In this document: positions 34,007 to 42,864 of the stretch, one piece after another
How positions within the stretch are numbered: the first letter of the stretch is position 1
Layout of the letters: the number at the start of each line of letters is the position of its first letter
Assembly (NCBI GenBank): GCA_002356515.1
Contig: AP017605.1
Location: 1,922,001-1,986,000, forward strand
Source of the DNA: Mesorhizobium loti
GTDB taxonomy: Bacteria > Pseudomonadota > Alphaproteobacteria > Rhizobiales > Rhizobiaceae
Length of the DNA stretch: 64,000 nt
Direction of reading: 5' to 3'
The notes under the pieces: model-generated
What the model was told of the DNA's origin: nothing
What the model saw: the letters and a program-made list of their open reading frames with translations, nothing else
Database searches by the model: none
Position numbers and translations under genes: made by a program

Positions 34007-35662
34007 TCACGGCAGCATGCCCAGTGCGCGCAGGCCGGCAACGGCGCCACGATATTCGATGTAGCCCTTGGGGCAGGTCCTGGCGGCGAGACGGTAAAGC
34101 CGTACTGCTTCCTTGTTGCGGGCCTGCAGCCGGTCGAGTTCGGCGGTGTAGAAATTGGCCTCACACACTTGCCCGCTTGTTTGCACGGGGTCTCCGGTGA
34201 TGGCATCGGCAAGGGCCTCGGCGGATGTCTTTTGCCCCAGCAGCATCTTGATCACCGGCGCCGGCCATTTCGACATGTCGAGCTTGGCAGCGGCTTCCCG
34301 CAAATGACTGGTGCCGCCACTGCGCCGGTCGATGATGTCGAGCCAGATCGCCAAATAGGCGTTGTCGGGCGCCAGCGCGGCCGCCTTGGCAAAATCGGGC
34401 TCCGCCATGGCCAGCATGCCGGAATAGAAACGCACGAAGCCCCGGCCCGCATAAGCGTTGGGAAAGTTCGGATCGAGCGCGATCGCCTGGTTGTAGTCAG
34501 CCAGGGCTGGAGCGAAATCACCCTTCGCCGCCAGGGCGATCGCCCGATTGGAGTAGATTTTTGCCTGTTTCGGGTCGAGACCGATGGCGCGGTTGAGATC
34601 GGCAAGCGCACGCTCGTATTCGCCCAGCTCGTTCAGGACGAAACCCCGATCGTTCAGCGCCTTGGCATTTGTCGGTTCGAGCGCGATGACCTCGCTGTAG
34701 TCGGCGATGGCGCGGTCCCTGTCGCCCTTTTTAAGCCATTCGGTGCCCCTGTCGTAGTAGGCCGCCGCCATCTTGGGATCGAGGCTGATCGCTTGGTCGA
34801 AATCGGCGATCGCGCGATCGCCGTCGCCCTTGCGCGACCAAGCCAGACCTCTGTTGTAGCGGATGCTGGGGTCTGTCGGATCGAGGCTGATCACCTGACT
34901 GTAGTCCGCGATGGCCTTGCCATCGTCGCCCTTGCGCCACCAGATCAGGCCGCGACGATAGTAGGCATGGACATTTTTCGGATCGAGACCGATCACCTGG
35001 TTGTAGTCGGCCATTGCGCGATCGTCGTCGCCCTTGTTGTCCCAGGCATCGCCCCGGTTGTTGTATGAGCTGGCATTCTTCGGATCGAGCGAGATGGCCT
35101 GGCCGTAATCGGCTATGGCGCGCTCGTCATCGCCCTTGCGCGCCCAGCTCAGGCCCCGGTTGTGATAGGCCCTGGCATCACCGGGATTGAGCTTGATCGC
35201 GGCACCGTAGTCAGCGATCGCACGCTCGTCATTGCCCTTATAGGACCAGGCAACGCCTCTGTTGTAGTAGAATTCGGCGTTGTCTGGATCGAGGAAGATT
35301 GCCTGGTCCAGATATGTTATCGCGCGATCATAGTCGCCCTTGAGCACCAGGATGATGCCGTTGTTATAGTAGGCGGCCGACAGCTCCGGATTGATGCCGA
35401 TCGCCTTGTCGTAGTCGGCGAACGCATCGTCATTGTCGCCTCTCCTGGCGAGAGCGCCGGCGCGATTGAAATAGGCCGCGGCGCGGTTGTCCGAAGCCTC
35501 CCTCTTGTCTTCGATGATCGCCGTGCAAGCGGCAATCTTGCGGGCGGCCTCCACCCCTTCATTGACACAGTCGGCATGGTCCTTGCCGGCGGCCGTCGCC
35601 GCCGTGCCGAGCGCGAACACCAAGGCCGCGGCGGCCAGGCACGAACGCCAATGGAACCTCAC
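34007..35662 (-). CDS. Periplasmic TPR protein, 11 repeats
   Basis: Exported protein of 551 residues with a signal peptide (residues 1-25, ending TATAA). A short Cys-containing head (DCVNEG, then IAACTAIIEDK) precedes eleven consecutive 34-residue TPR units of the type KGDDERAIADYGQAISLDPK (residues about 58-430). A C-terminal domain of about 115 residues follows, with KWPAPVIKMLLGQ, CEANFYTAELDRLQ, and ALGMLP at the end. The start is GTG within a GTGA overlap with the upstream paralog. The TPR array suggests a scaffold for protein complexes in the periplasm; partner unknown. Confidence 0.85.
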   Translation of the reverse strand: MRFHWRSCLAAAALVFALGTAATAAGKDHADCVNEGVEAARKIAACTAIIEDKREASDNRAAAYFNRAGALARRGDNDDAFADYDKAIGINPELSAAYYNNGIILVLKGDYDRAITYLDQAIFLDPDNAEFYYNRGVAWSYKGNDERAIADYGAAIKLNPGDARAYHNRGLSWARKGDDERAIADYGQAISLDPKNASSYNNRGDAWDNKGDDDRAMADYNQVIGLDPKNVHAYYRRGLIWWRKGDDGKAIADYSQVISLDPTDPSIRYNRGLAWSRKGDGDRAIADFDQAISLDPKMAAAYYDRGTEWLKKGDRDRAIADYSEVIALEPTNAKALNDRGFVLNELGEYERALADLNRAIGLDPKQAKIYSNRAIALAAKGDFAPALADYNQAIALDPNFPNAYAGRGFVRFYSGMLAMAEPDFAKAAALAPDNAYLAIWLDIIDRRSGGTSHLREAAAKLDMSKWPAPVIKMLLGQKTSAEALADAITGDPVQTSGQVCEANFYTAELDRLQARNKEAVRLYRLAARTCPKGYIEYRGAVAGLRALGMLP

Positions 35663-37737
35663 GGCGCCCTGCCCAGGGCGCGCAGCGCGTTGGTGGCGGC
35701 GGTGAACTCCATGAAATCGCGGGGACAGCCGCTCAGGGCCATTCGGTAGAGCCGCAAGGCCTCGTCGTCGTTGTGCTGCAGCCGCTGGAATTCGGCGATG
35801 AAGATATTGGCCTCGCAGACATGCTCGCTCCGCGTCGCGCTGTCGGGGTCATTGGCGTCGGCAAACGCCATTTCGGGCGTCTGGTCGCCCAAAAGCATGC
35901 GCACCAGCGGCGCCGGCCATTTCGTCATGTCGAGCCTGGCCTCGCGCAGGATGCTCGGCTGGCCATTGCGGCGGCGGGCGAGGTCGAGCCACATTGCATA
36001 ATAGGCATTGTCGGCCTTCAGCGCCGCCGCCTGTTCGAAGTCGGCCTGCGCCTTGACAGGCGAGCCGGAATAGAAGCCGAGCATGCCCCTGTCGCCATAG
36101 ACATCGGGGTTTTTCGGATCGAGGCGGACGGCTTCGTCATAGTCGCCGAGCGCGCCGTCGTAGTCGGCCTTGTGCTGCCGCACGAGGCCGCGGCATTCAA
36201 AGCCGTCGGCATTCTTCAGACTGAGGCTGATGGCCTGGTTGCAATCCGCGATGGCGCGGTCGTAGTCCGCCTTGTAGAACCAGACACGGCCTCGGCCACT
36301 ATAGGCATCGGCATATTTGGGTTCGAGGCTGATCGCCTGGTCGTAATCGGCGATGGCGCGGTCATATTGGCTTTTGCGGCCAAACACCCAGGCCCGGCCC
36401 CTGTAGGCGGCGGCGTAGTGTGGGTTGAGGCGGATCGCCTGATCATAGTCGGCGATGGCGCTGTCGTAGCGGGCCTGCCGGCTGAAAACCCAGCCCCGGT
36501 TCCTGAAAGCACTGGCGAAATCGGGCTTTATCATGATGGCGACGTTGTAGTCCGAAATGGCGCGGACATATTCGCCCTTGGATGCCCAGGCCCGACCCCT
36601 GTCGCTATAGATCCAGGCGTCCCCAGGCGTGATGATGACTGCCTGGTCGTAATCCGCGATCGCCCGGTCGAGGTCACCCTTGTCAGCCCAGATCAGGCCG
36701 CGATTGTTATAGGCCCTGGCGTAATTGGGATCGATGCCGACCGCCTTGTCGAAATCCGCTATGGCGCGGTCGGCATCGTTCTTCAGCGACCACGTCCAGC
36801 CGCGATTGTTATAGGCCACCGCATCTCGGGGATTGACGTCGATGGCTTGCCCGTAATCGGCGATGGCACGATCGTAATCCTTCTTGCCGCGCCAGACGTC
36901 GCCGCGATTGCGAAGGCTCTCGCCATCCCTGGGATCGAGCCTGATGGCCTCGTCATAGTCCGATATGGCGCGATCGGTATCATCCTTCCTGGCCCAGGCA
37001 TCGCCACGCCGGTGCCAGGCATTGACATGCTTCGGGTCGAGGCTGATCGCCTGGCCATAGTCGGCGATGGCGCGCTCGTCATTGCCCTTGTAGGCCCAGG
37101 CAAGCCCAAGGTTGAAATATTGATCGGGATCTTGCGGATCGAGAAAGATCGCCTGGCTGTAGCTGGTGATGGCCTGGTCGTAGTCGCCGGTGCGCAGAAA
37201 GGCATTGCCGCGGTTGTTGTAGGCGGCGCTGTTTGCCGGGTCGAGGCTGATCGCCTTGTCAAGATCCGCGATGGCCTTGACGTAGTCGCGCTTGATGTCG
37301 TTCCAGATCATGCCCCGGTTGCCGTAGGCGACAGCGAGTTGCGGATTGAGGCTGATGGCCTGGCCGTAATCGGCCATGGCGCGGTCGTAGTCATTCTTCT
37401 GGCCCCAGGCCAGCCCACGGTTGTTGAAGGCGTCGGCGTCTTTCGGATCAAGGCTGATCGCCTCGCCGTAATCGGCAATGGCAAGATCATACGCGCCCAT
37501 ATCCGCCAATGCGTTGGCGCGGTTGAAAAAGGCGAGCGCTCGATTGCTTGAAGTCGTCGCCTTGTCCTCGATGGCGCTCTTGCACGCAGCAATCCGCTTG
37601 GCGATGTCAAGCTTGTCATTGGCGCAATCCTCAAGGCTTCCAGCCAGGGAGGGAACACCGAGTGCGAGCAGGATGGCGAGACCGGCCAAAGTCCGCCGCG
37701 CCCCCGAACTCAATCGCAAAAATCCATGAAGCATCAT
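35659..37737 (-). CDS. Periplasmic TPR protein, 15 repeats
   Basis: Paralog of the 34007-35662 protein with the same architecture: signal peptide or anchor (LAILLALGVPSLAGS), head with DCANDK and IAACKSAIEDK, fifteen TPR units, and the same C-terminal domain (MTKWPAPLVRMLLGD, VCEANIFIAEFQRLQ, NALRALGRAP). The main difference is four more TPR units. The start is uncertain: ATG 37737 (MMLHGFL) is proposed because the signal peptide follows; an upstream TTG at 37797 is also in frame, and neither has a good Shine-Dalgarno. Translationally coupled to the second paralog. Confidence 0.82.
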   Translation of the reverse strand: MMLHGFLRLSSGARRTLAGLAILLALGVPSLAGSLEDCANDKLDIAKRIAACKSAIEDKATTSSNRALAFFNRANALADMGAYDLAIADYGEAISLDPKDADAFNNRGLAWGQKNDYDRAMADYGQAISLNPQLAVAYGNRGMIWNDIKRDYVKAIADLDKAISLDPANSAAYNNRGNAFLRTGDYDQAITSYSQAIFLDPQDPDQYFNLGLAWAYKGNDERAIADYGQAISLDPKHVNAWHRRGDAWARKDDTDRAISDYDEAIRLDPRDGESLRNRGDVWRGKKDYDRAIADYGQAIDVNPRDAVAYNNRGWTWSLKNDADRAIADFDKAVGIDPNYARAYNNRGLIWADKGDLDRAIADYDQAVIITPGDAWIYSDRGRAWASKGEYVRAISDYNVAIMIKPDFASAFRNRGWVFSRQARYDSAIADYDQAIRLNPHYAAAYRGRAWVFGRKSQYDRAIADYDQAISLEPKYADAYSGRGRVWFYKADYDRAIADCNQAISLSLKNADGFECRGLVRQHKADYDGALGDYDEAVRLDPKNPDVYGDRGMLGFYSGSPVKAQADFEQAAALKADNAYYAMWLDLARRRNGQPSILREARLDMTKWPAPLVRMLLGDQTPEMAFADANDPDSATRSEHVCEANIFIAEFQRLQHNDDEALRLYRMALSGCPRDFMEFTAATNALRALGRAP

Positions 37738-37908
37738 GTCAGTGGAATCTGGACCACGTCTGGCGGTTGTTGACCTTGTGCCGACTTGATCAGGCAAATT
37801 CTTGATCGCCGCAAGTCACCGCAAAAAAGAAATCCGCTCAGCCAGCCCCGGTTCCACGCCCGTGCGTCCCGGCCAGATGTTCATCCGACCGGGCATGGCG
37901 CGATGGCC

Positions 37909-37934
37909 AGCCGGCTCCCCGCGGGGAGCCGGCT
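37909..37934 (-). terminator. Perfect 26-base palindrome after the OYE gene
   Basis: Arms AGCCGGCTCCCCG and CGGGGAGCCGGCT, 44 bases beyond the stop of the Old Yellow Enzyme gene on the minus strand. It lies in the convergent-free gap 37738-37977 and lacks a T tract. Confidence 0.55.
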
Positions 37935-37977
37935 GCCTTGCGAGCAGGCGAAAGAGCAGATCGTCTGGGAGAGCGGC

Positions 37978-39093
37978 TCAGGCTGCCGTCGGATAATCCG
38001 TATAACCCTTGGCGTCGCCGCCATAGAACGTCGCCTTGTCCGGATCGTTCAGTCCGGCATTGCGCTTCAGCCGGCTGACGAGGTCGGGATTGGCGATGAA
38101 CAGCTTGCCGAACGCGACAAGGTCGGCATAGCCGTCCCCGACCGCTTTTTCGGCCAGTTCCTTGTCATAGCCATTGTTCACCAGCCAGGCGCCATGTCCA
38201 CCGGCCTTGCGATAGGTGGCCTTGAGTTCTTCGTAGTCGAACGGCCTGTCGCCCTGGCTGAAGTCGCGCGCGCCGCCGGTCGCGCCTTCGACGATATGGA
38301 CGTATGCCAGGCCGCGGCTGCCCAGGCCCGCCACCACGTGGTTGAACAGCGGCTGCGGATCGGCATCCGAAGTGTCGTTGGCGGGCGTTACCGGCGACAG
38401 CCTGATCCCGGTCCTGCCGGCGCCGACGGCGCCGGTGACCGCGTCGACCACCTCGAACAGGAAGCGCGTCCGGTTCTCGATCGAGCCGCCATACTCATCG
38501 GTGCGATGATTGGTGCCCGAGCGCAGGAACTGGTCGATGAGATAGCCATTGGCGCCATGGATCTCGACGCCGTCGAAACCCGCCACCTCGATCGCCGCCT
38601 TGGCGGCGCGGCGGAAATCCTCGACGATGCCGGGAAGTTCGGCCGCCTCGAGCGCGCGCGGCTCGGAGGTCTCGGCGAACTCGCCGCTGCCATCCGGCTT
38701 GACCAGGAACGTCTTGGAGTTTGCCCTGATCGCCGACGGTGCCACCGGCTTGCCGCCGCCGGGTTGCAGCGTCGTGTGCGAGATGCGTCCCACATGCCAG
38801 AGCTGCACCACGATCTTGCCGCCGCCCTTGTGAACGGCGTCGGTGACGCGCTTCCAGCCGGCAAGCTGATCCGCGCCATAGAGGCCGGGCACATTGGCGT
38901 AGCCCTGGCCCTGATGGCTGATGGCGGTGGCCTCGGTCACGATAAGACCGGCCGTCGCGCGCTGGCTGTAATAGGTCACCGAGAGGTCGCCGGGCACCGC
39001 GTTGGGCGAGCGGTTGCGCGTCAGCGGCGCCATGACGATGCGGTTCGCCAGCGCGAGATCGCCGGCCCGCAAGGGATCAAAAAGGGTAGCCAT
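37978..39093 (-). CDS. nemA: Old Yellow Enzyme-family alkene reductase
   Basis: FMN-dependent, NAD(P)H-using ene-reductase of 371 residues. It begins VMAPLTRNRSPNAVPG (FMN-binding region), and the substrate-binding His/Asn pair is in EIHGANGYLIDQFL, followed by RTDEYGGSIENRTRFL. NemA-type enzymes reduce N-ethylmaleimide, nitroesters and other electrophiles. It is second in an operon behind an ArsR-type regulator 44 bases upstream, taking the place of NemR, so induction by electrophiles is inferred. Confidence 0.92.
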   Translation of the reverse strand: MATLFDPLRAGDLALANRIVMAPLTRNRSPNAVPGDLSVTYYSQRATAGLIVTEATAISHQGQGYANVPGLYGADQLAGWKRVTDAVHKGGGKIVVQLWHVGRISHTTLQPGGGKPVAPSAIRANSKTFLVKPDGSGEFAETSEPRALEAAELPGIVEDFRRAAKAAIEVAGFDGVEIHGANGYLIDQFLRSGTNHRTDEYGGSIENRTRFLFEVVDAVTGAVGAGRTGIRLSPVTPANDTSDADPQPLFNHVVAGLGSRGLAYVHIVEGATGGARDFSQGDRPFDYEELKATYRKAGGHGAWLVNNGYDKELAEKAVGDGYADLVAFGKLFIANPDLVSRLKRNAGLNDPDKATFYGGDAKGYTDYPTAA

Positions 39094-39137
39094 GAGAAAT
39101 GCCTTTCATGCATTCGGGGGGAGGATGGGGAGGATCG

Positions 39138-39428
39138 TCAGAGATCGGACAAGGCGGCCTGGAAGGCGGCGATGGTTTCTTCATTGCGCTTGTAGAACAC
39201 CCATTGGCCGACCCGCCGCGTCGTCACCAGGTCGGCCGACGCCAGCGTCGCCAGATGTGCCGAAACACTGGACTGCGCCAGGCCGCGATGGTCGAACTGG
39301 CTGGCGCAGACGCCCATTTCGAGCGGATGCGCTTGCGCGGCGAAGTGCTGTTCAGGCTCCTTCAGCCACGCCAGCACATCGCGTCGAAACGGATGCGCCA
39401 GTGCCTTCAATATGATGTCGTGGTCCAT
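39138..39428 (-). CDS. ArsR-family regulator of nemA
   Basis: Winged-helix regulator of 96 residues (ILKALAHPFRRDVLAWLKEP, then GLAQSSVSAHLATLASADLV, YKRNEETIAAF). ATG 39428 is chosen since AGGA lies five bases upstream; the longer frame to 39554 is unlikely. It carries a single cysteine in MGVCASQF just before the recognition helix, a good candidate for a thiol-based electrophile sensor rather than metal binding. It leads the operon with the ene-reductase. Confidence 0.88.
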   Translation of the reverse strand: MDHDIILKALAHPFRRDVLAWLKEPEQHFAAQAHPLEMGVCASQFDHRGLAQSSVSAHLATLASADLVTTRRVGQWVFYKRNEETIAAFQAALSDL

Positions 39429-39441
39429 CTTCATCCTGCAT

Positions 39442-39466
39442 CGATCTCCACCGATATATAGATCGG
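39442..39466. promoter_or_regulatory. Possible operator of the arsR-nemA operon
   Basis: Overlapping inverted repeats just upstream of the regulator start: CGATCT (39442-39447) with AGATCG (39460-39465), and CCGAT-atatag-ATCGG (39451-39466). The AT-rich centre could also be the -10 region. The remaining gap to 39614 shows no gene. Confidence 0.45.
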
Positions 39467-39614
39467 GTGAAGACGATATGGCAGGAAATCCATGCCATTT
39501 TTGCGGGCGATCGGAGAAAAGCCGCTGTCCCCTATGGCACGGTGCCGGAATCAATGCCTCGGGCTGCGGAAGCCTGTGCCGCCTCGCGGTGCTGGGTGCA
39601 CGACGACGGTGCGG

Positions 39615-41120
39615 CTACCGAAATTCGTACAGCGGCAGATTGATGTCGTTGCACAGATTGCTGCAGAGGGCTTGGATGTAAGCGGGGTCCATGCCGACTT
39701 CGCGGGCGCGGGCGAACGCTTCTTTCGCCTCCTTGAGCTTGTGAACCTTCAGGTAGTCGGAGGACCTGACCAGCCAGGCGATCGTCACCAGCGAACGGTT
39801 GAAGGGGGATGGCAAAAGCGAATAGGCTTTCTCTCCATATTTGATAGCGCCATCGACGTCGCGATCGCGAAACAATCTTAGCCTGGCATAAGTGGCATTC
39901 ATGGTGCCCGAGTTCGGATCCTCCTCCAAGGCGCGGAGGTAAATCCGGTCGGCCACGGTATGGTCGCCTCCCATCTCGTAGGCCATTGCCAACAGATTGT
40001 CTTCAGGAAGATGCCGCCTGTGGTAAAGGTCCATGACGTCACCGTAGCGGCCCTGCACGACCAACATTTGCGCTTCGCGATGGCCCATCAACGTGACGTC
40101 GTAGCCCTTGAGGCCGCCCTCCTCGAGAAGCTGCGACATGACCGCAACGTCACCGAGGCTAAGAGCCAATCTGAAGCGCATCTGCCACACGGACGCGGCC
40201 TGTTGCGGATCATCCCTGATCTTGTCGAGGATGACGATCGCGGCGGCGGCGTATTCGGGCCGAAACTGGGGCCGGATGCCCCAATCGTACAGATATCCAT
40301 CTGCCAGCTTGAGGCGAGCGGTTTCGTACAAGAGTGCGTTTGAAGGCGGCTGTTTGGCTTCAATTCGCTGGGTCACCTCCGTCAGCACGTCCAGGAGACC
40401 CGCCTGGTATAGATAGCCTGACAGGCACGCGTGGATGACCTCGGTGAGTTTGCCCATGCCTGGTTCGAGTGCGTATACCTGATCGGCCAGGGCGACCGCG
40501 GCGTCGTGGTTGGAGGCCCCCTGCAGTTTGGTGATCGCCAGGATTGCTTCGGCCATCGCGCTGGTCTTTCCGACCGTCTTGGGCAGCGCCGTCCTTGCCC
40601 ATGTCAGCGCCTCCTCGCGGTGGCCCAGCCGTTCGAACATCAGCGACCAGGTGATGTCGGCCCAGGGGTCCGCGGCGTCCAGGGCCTGCGCCTTCTCGAG
40701 TTGCTTTCGCGCTCCCGCCGGATAGCCGGAATAGATATAGGTGCGAGCGCCGTAGATGTAGGCCGGTTGATAGGACGGATCGAGCTTCTCCAGTTCCTCG
40801 AACATGATGAAGAAGGATTTGCTCGCGAGCGCCATCCCCATATAGGCGGCTACACTCAGCCACTTTGCCCGGATCGCTTCAACCTGCGCGGGAACGAAAT
40901 CCGGGTGTGCGGCGACGAAGGCCTGAATTTCGGCTCTGATCTTCTGGTCGTTTGCAGCTGTCCAGCCGTCGACCGCGCTGATCAGCTGCATGAATTTTTG
41001 CTGATCCGGCTCGTTGAGCTTTTCCCGCCAGGGCTCTGCTGCCCGTGCGGCGCCCAATTGAGCACCCAGCATCAGGACCAGAAAAACGGCAGTCCACGCT
41101 TTGACTGCGGCAAATCTCAT
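39615..41120 (-). CDS. Exported TPR-type protein
   Basis: Protein of 501 residues with a Sec signal peptide (residues 1-27, ending GAARAA). The mature part is almost all helical with degenerate TPR-like repeats (YIYGARTYIYSGYPAGARKQ, LGHREEALTWARTALPKT, TVADRIYLRALEEDPNSG). It lacks the NRG-type repeat and C-terminal domain of the TPR pair at 34-37.7 kb, so it is not a close paralog. ATG 41120 is chosen because the signal peptide begins there. Function unknown. Confidence 0.78.
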   Translation of the reverse strand: MRFAAVKAWTAVFLVLMLGAQLGAARAAEPWREKLNEPDQQKFMQLISAVDGWTAANDQKIRAEIQAFVAAHPDFVPAQVEAIRAKWLSVAAYMGMALASKSFFIMFEELEKLDPSYQPAYIYGARTYIYSGYPAGARKQLEKAQALDAADPWADITWSLMFERLGHREEALTWARTALPKTVGKTSAMAEAILAITKLQGASNHDAAVALADQVYALEPGMGKLTEVIHACLSGYLYQAGLLDVLTEVTQRIEAKQPPSNALLYETARLKLADGYLYDWGIRPQFRPEYAAAAIVILDKIRDDPQQAASVWQMRFRLALSLGDVAVMSQLLEEGGLKGYDVTLMGHREAQMLVVQGRYGDVMDLYHRRHLPEDNLLAMAYEMGGDHTVADRIYLRALEEDPNSGTMNATYARLRLFRDRDVDGAIKYGEKAYSLLPSPFNRSLVTIAWLVRSSDYLKVHKLKEAKEAFARAREVGMDPAYIQALCSNLCNDINLPLYEFR

Positions 41121-41287
41121 GTCGTTCTCACCGATTTCTACGCGGCAAGAATGCATCACGCCAAGTTAATACCGTTGCAAACCGATTGTTCGATTTTTAC
41201 TGGGTTCATACTGGCGACTATTTGCCGGATGACGACCTGGACCTGTTCCACACTCTGTCGCGGAACCAGAATTCCCCTGGGCCGCAG

Positions 41288-41986
41288 TCACACGACCGCC
41301 AGCACCTTGCCGGTATCGTGCTGGCGCACGAAATCCACATGGCTGCCGTCCCAGTGATAGGAGTAGTGCCGACCCTGCACCGGCACGGGGATGACGTCGG
41401 GCCAGAAGATGCCGATGCATTGTCCCCCCGGCATGCGCACGCTGTTCCACAACAACCCGTCGCTGCCGGCCGCCCGTAGCGCCCGCCCCTCCGCCTGCGA
41501 GGCGGTGTAGTCGTCGGGGTCGAGCACGCCGGGCACGGCGTTGACGTCCTCGAGGTCGCGGTCGACGCTGCCGATCAGCACGCGGAAGTCAGCCGTCCAG
41601 CCCGGATCCTCGCTGGTGGCACGCATGAAGTTCTGGTGGTGGTGGATGGTTTCGGCGAGCGCCACGTCCTCGCTGTCGCCGGCATAATAGAGGCCGTAGC
41701 TGCCATCGGAAAAACGGCCGGGCCGCAGCGTCGAACAATGCACGAAGGGCGCCATGACGAAGCTGGCGCCGGGGCCGGACACCCGCCTTGCCGCCGCGAC
41801 CTTGCCGAGGTCGCCGATCTCCAGCCGGATGCGTGGATTGGTCTTCTCCTCGACCGAGGCCAGCGCCTCCCAGTCGCGCGGATCGGCGATGTCCTCGAAC
41901 AGGTCGATCGGCGGATGGATGGAGCGGATGATGCGATAGGTCTGAGGCCAGTGGACGCGGCGCCGGACCGCGAGCCCACTCACCAT
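41288..41986 (-). CDS. RES-domain toxin
   Basis: Protein of 232 residues with the RES domain (named for conserved Arg, Glu and Ser). Visible blocks are YRIIRSIHPP near the N-terminus, GLYYAGDSEDVALAETIHHH mid-protein and the terminal block RALRAAGSDGLLWNSVRMPG followed by GIFWPDVI. RES toxins consume NAD+ or modify Prs by ADP-ribosylation (family knowledge). The start ATG at 41986 overlaps the antitoxin stop by 7 bases (ATGGTGA), the usual coupling of the two genes. Confidence 0.9.
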   Translation of the reverse strand: MVSGLAVRRRVHWPQTYRIIRSIHPPIDLFEDIADPRDWEALASVEEKTNPRIRLEIGDLGKVAAARRVSGPGASFVMAPFVHCSTLRPGRFSDGSYGLYYAGDSEDVALAETIHHHQNFMRATSEDPGWTADFRVLIGSVDRDLEDVNAVPGVLDPDDYTASQAEGRALRAAGSDGLLWNSVRMPGGQCIGIFWPDVIPVPVQGRHYSYHWDGSHVDFVRQHDTGKVLAVV

Positions 41987-42390
41987 GCACCACGCTCCGC
42001 ATCGAGCCATTCGCGCATCGTGGCGAGATCCGAGATTTCGCCGCGCAGCATCAGGTCGAGCGCCGACTGGCCGCCGAACGTGGCATTGGGCTTGCGGATC
42101 CAGGCATAGCCGCGCGCCGGCTCGGTGAAGAGATAGCGCAGGCCTTTGTGGATGCCCATCAGATGCGCCATGCGGGTGCGCAAGTCGCGGTCGATCCGGC
42201 CGATGCCGCCCTCCTTCCAGCGTGCCCAGGTGCGCGCCGACATGCCGCCAAGCAGGATGCAGGCCTCCAGGTCGGTGAGGCCCCACGCCTTGAACAGATT
42301 GACCGTGGTGCGCGCCAGCGCGCCCGCCTCTTCATCCGAAATGGCTGACCCGACCGTGGCCGGCGTGGTGACGATGGACTGAAGCTGCAT
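41980..42390 (-). CDS. Xre/MbcA-type antitoxin
   Basis: Antitoxin of 136 residues with a helical Xre-like N-terminal domain (EEAGALARTTVNLFKAWGLT, ACILLGGMSARTWARWKEG) and a C-terminal MbcA/ParS/Xre toxin-binding domain (GIHKGLRYLFTEPARGYAWI, then NATFGGQSALDLMLRG). ATG 42390 has AGAGGTG upstream, so the in-frame GTG at 42399 is less likely. It neutralises the RES toxin and probably represses the operon at the TTGCCAA palindrome just upstream. Confidence 0.9.
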   Translation of the reverse strand: MQLQSIVTTPATVGSAISDEEAGALARTTVNLFKAWGLTDLEACILLGGMSARTWARWKEGGIGRIDRDLRTRMAHLMGIHKGLRYLFTEPARGYAWIRKPNATFGGQSALDLMLRGEISDLATMREWLDAERGAW

Positions 42391-42405
42391 TTTGCTCACC
42401 TCTGC

Positions 42406-42443
42406 TATTGGCAGAGATATAGCATGTATTTGCCAATTGGCAA
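42406..42443. promoter_or_regulatory. Operator/promoter of the Xre-RES operon
   Basis: A perfect palindrome TTGCCAATTGGCAA (42430-42443) and an additional half site TATTGGCA (42406-42413) flank an AT-rich stretch that could hold the -10 element. The arrangement is typical of autoregulated toxin-antitoxin operons. Confidence 0.65.
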
Positions 42444-42457
42444 GAAGCGCTTAGAAA

Positions 42458-42811
42458 TCAGGCTTCTGGACTGGTGGCGTCGCGAGGCAAAAGTCCGCAC
42501 CGCTCCTTTGCATAATCCCAAGCGGAAAAAGGCGGATCGACCCGTCGCCCGGGCGGTGTCTTGATGAACGGATCCGAGCCAAACAGGCTGTAGGTCGCAA
42601 ACCGCTCTTCGGCGGTTGCACCCGGTTTGAAAGCATTCTCCAAGTCGCCGTCGACTATGGCGCGGCAGTGCCCCACCGCCTCGTCGTAGGTTGCGAATTG
42701 TCCGTCCAAATAGCGATGACTCTCGTCACGATAGTGGAAATTATCGTCGACGAAGACCTGGTAGAGACTCTCGTCGGGCTCCAACATTTCCAGCTCCGGC
42801 TCATCCGCCAT
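42458..42811 (-). CDS. Hypothetical protein, 117 residues
   Basis: I do not recognise this family. The acidic N-terminus (ADEPELEMLEPDESLYQVFV) is followed by an alpha/beta domain with FATYDEAVGHCRAIVDGDLE and FATYSLFGSDPF. It may bind a partner through the acidic tail. ATG 42811 is the probable start; a TTG at 42820 is in frame. It converges towards nothing, lying between the toxin-antitoxin promoter and the aldehyde dehydrogenase gene on the same strand. Confidence 0.7.
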   Translation of the reverse strand: MADEPELEMLEPDESLYQVFVDDNFHYRDESHRYLDGQFATYDEAVGHCRAIVDGDLENAFKPGATAEERFATYSLFGSDPFIKTPPGRRVDPPFSAWDYAKERCGLLPRDATSPEA

Positions 42812-42864
42812 ACAGATCAAACACTTCGGGCCGGCATTACCGCCGGCCCGAAACCGCGTCGCGC

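Noticed and set aside
35773..37551. Open frame of 592 codons on the plus strand with repeats
   Set aside because: Mirror of the 15-unit TPR gene; its periodicity comes from the TPR repeats on the other strand.
34007..37737. Assembly artefact for the TPR repeats
   Set aside because: The units differ at many positions and both frames remain open throughout, so collapsed or duplicated reads are unlikely.
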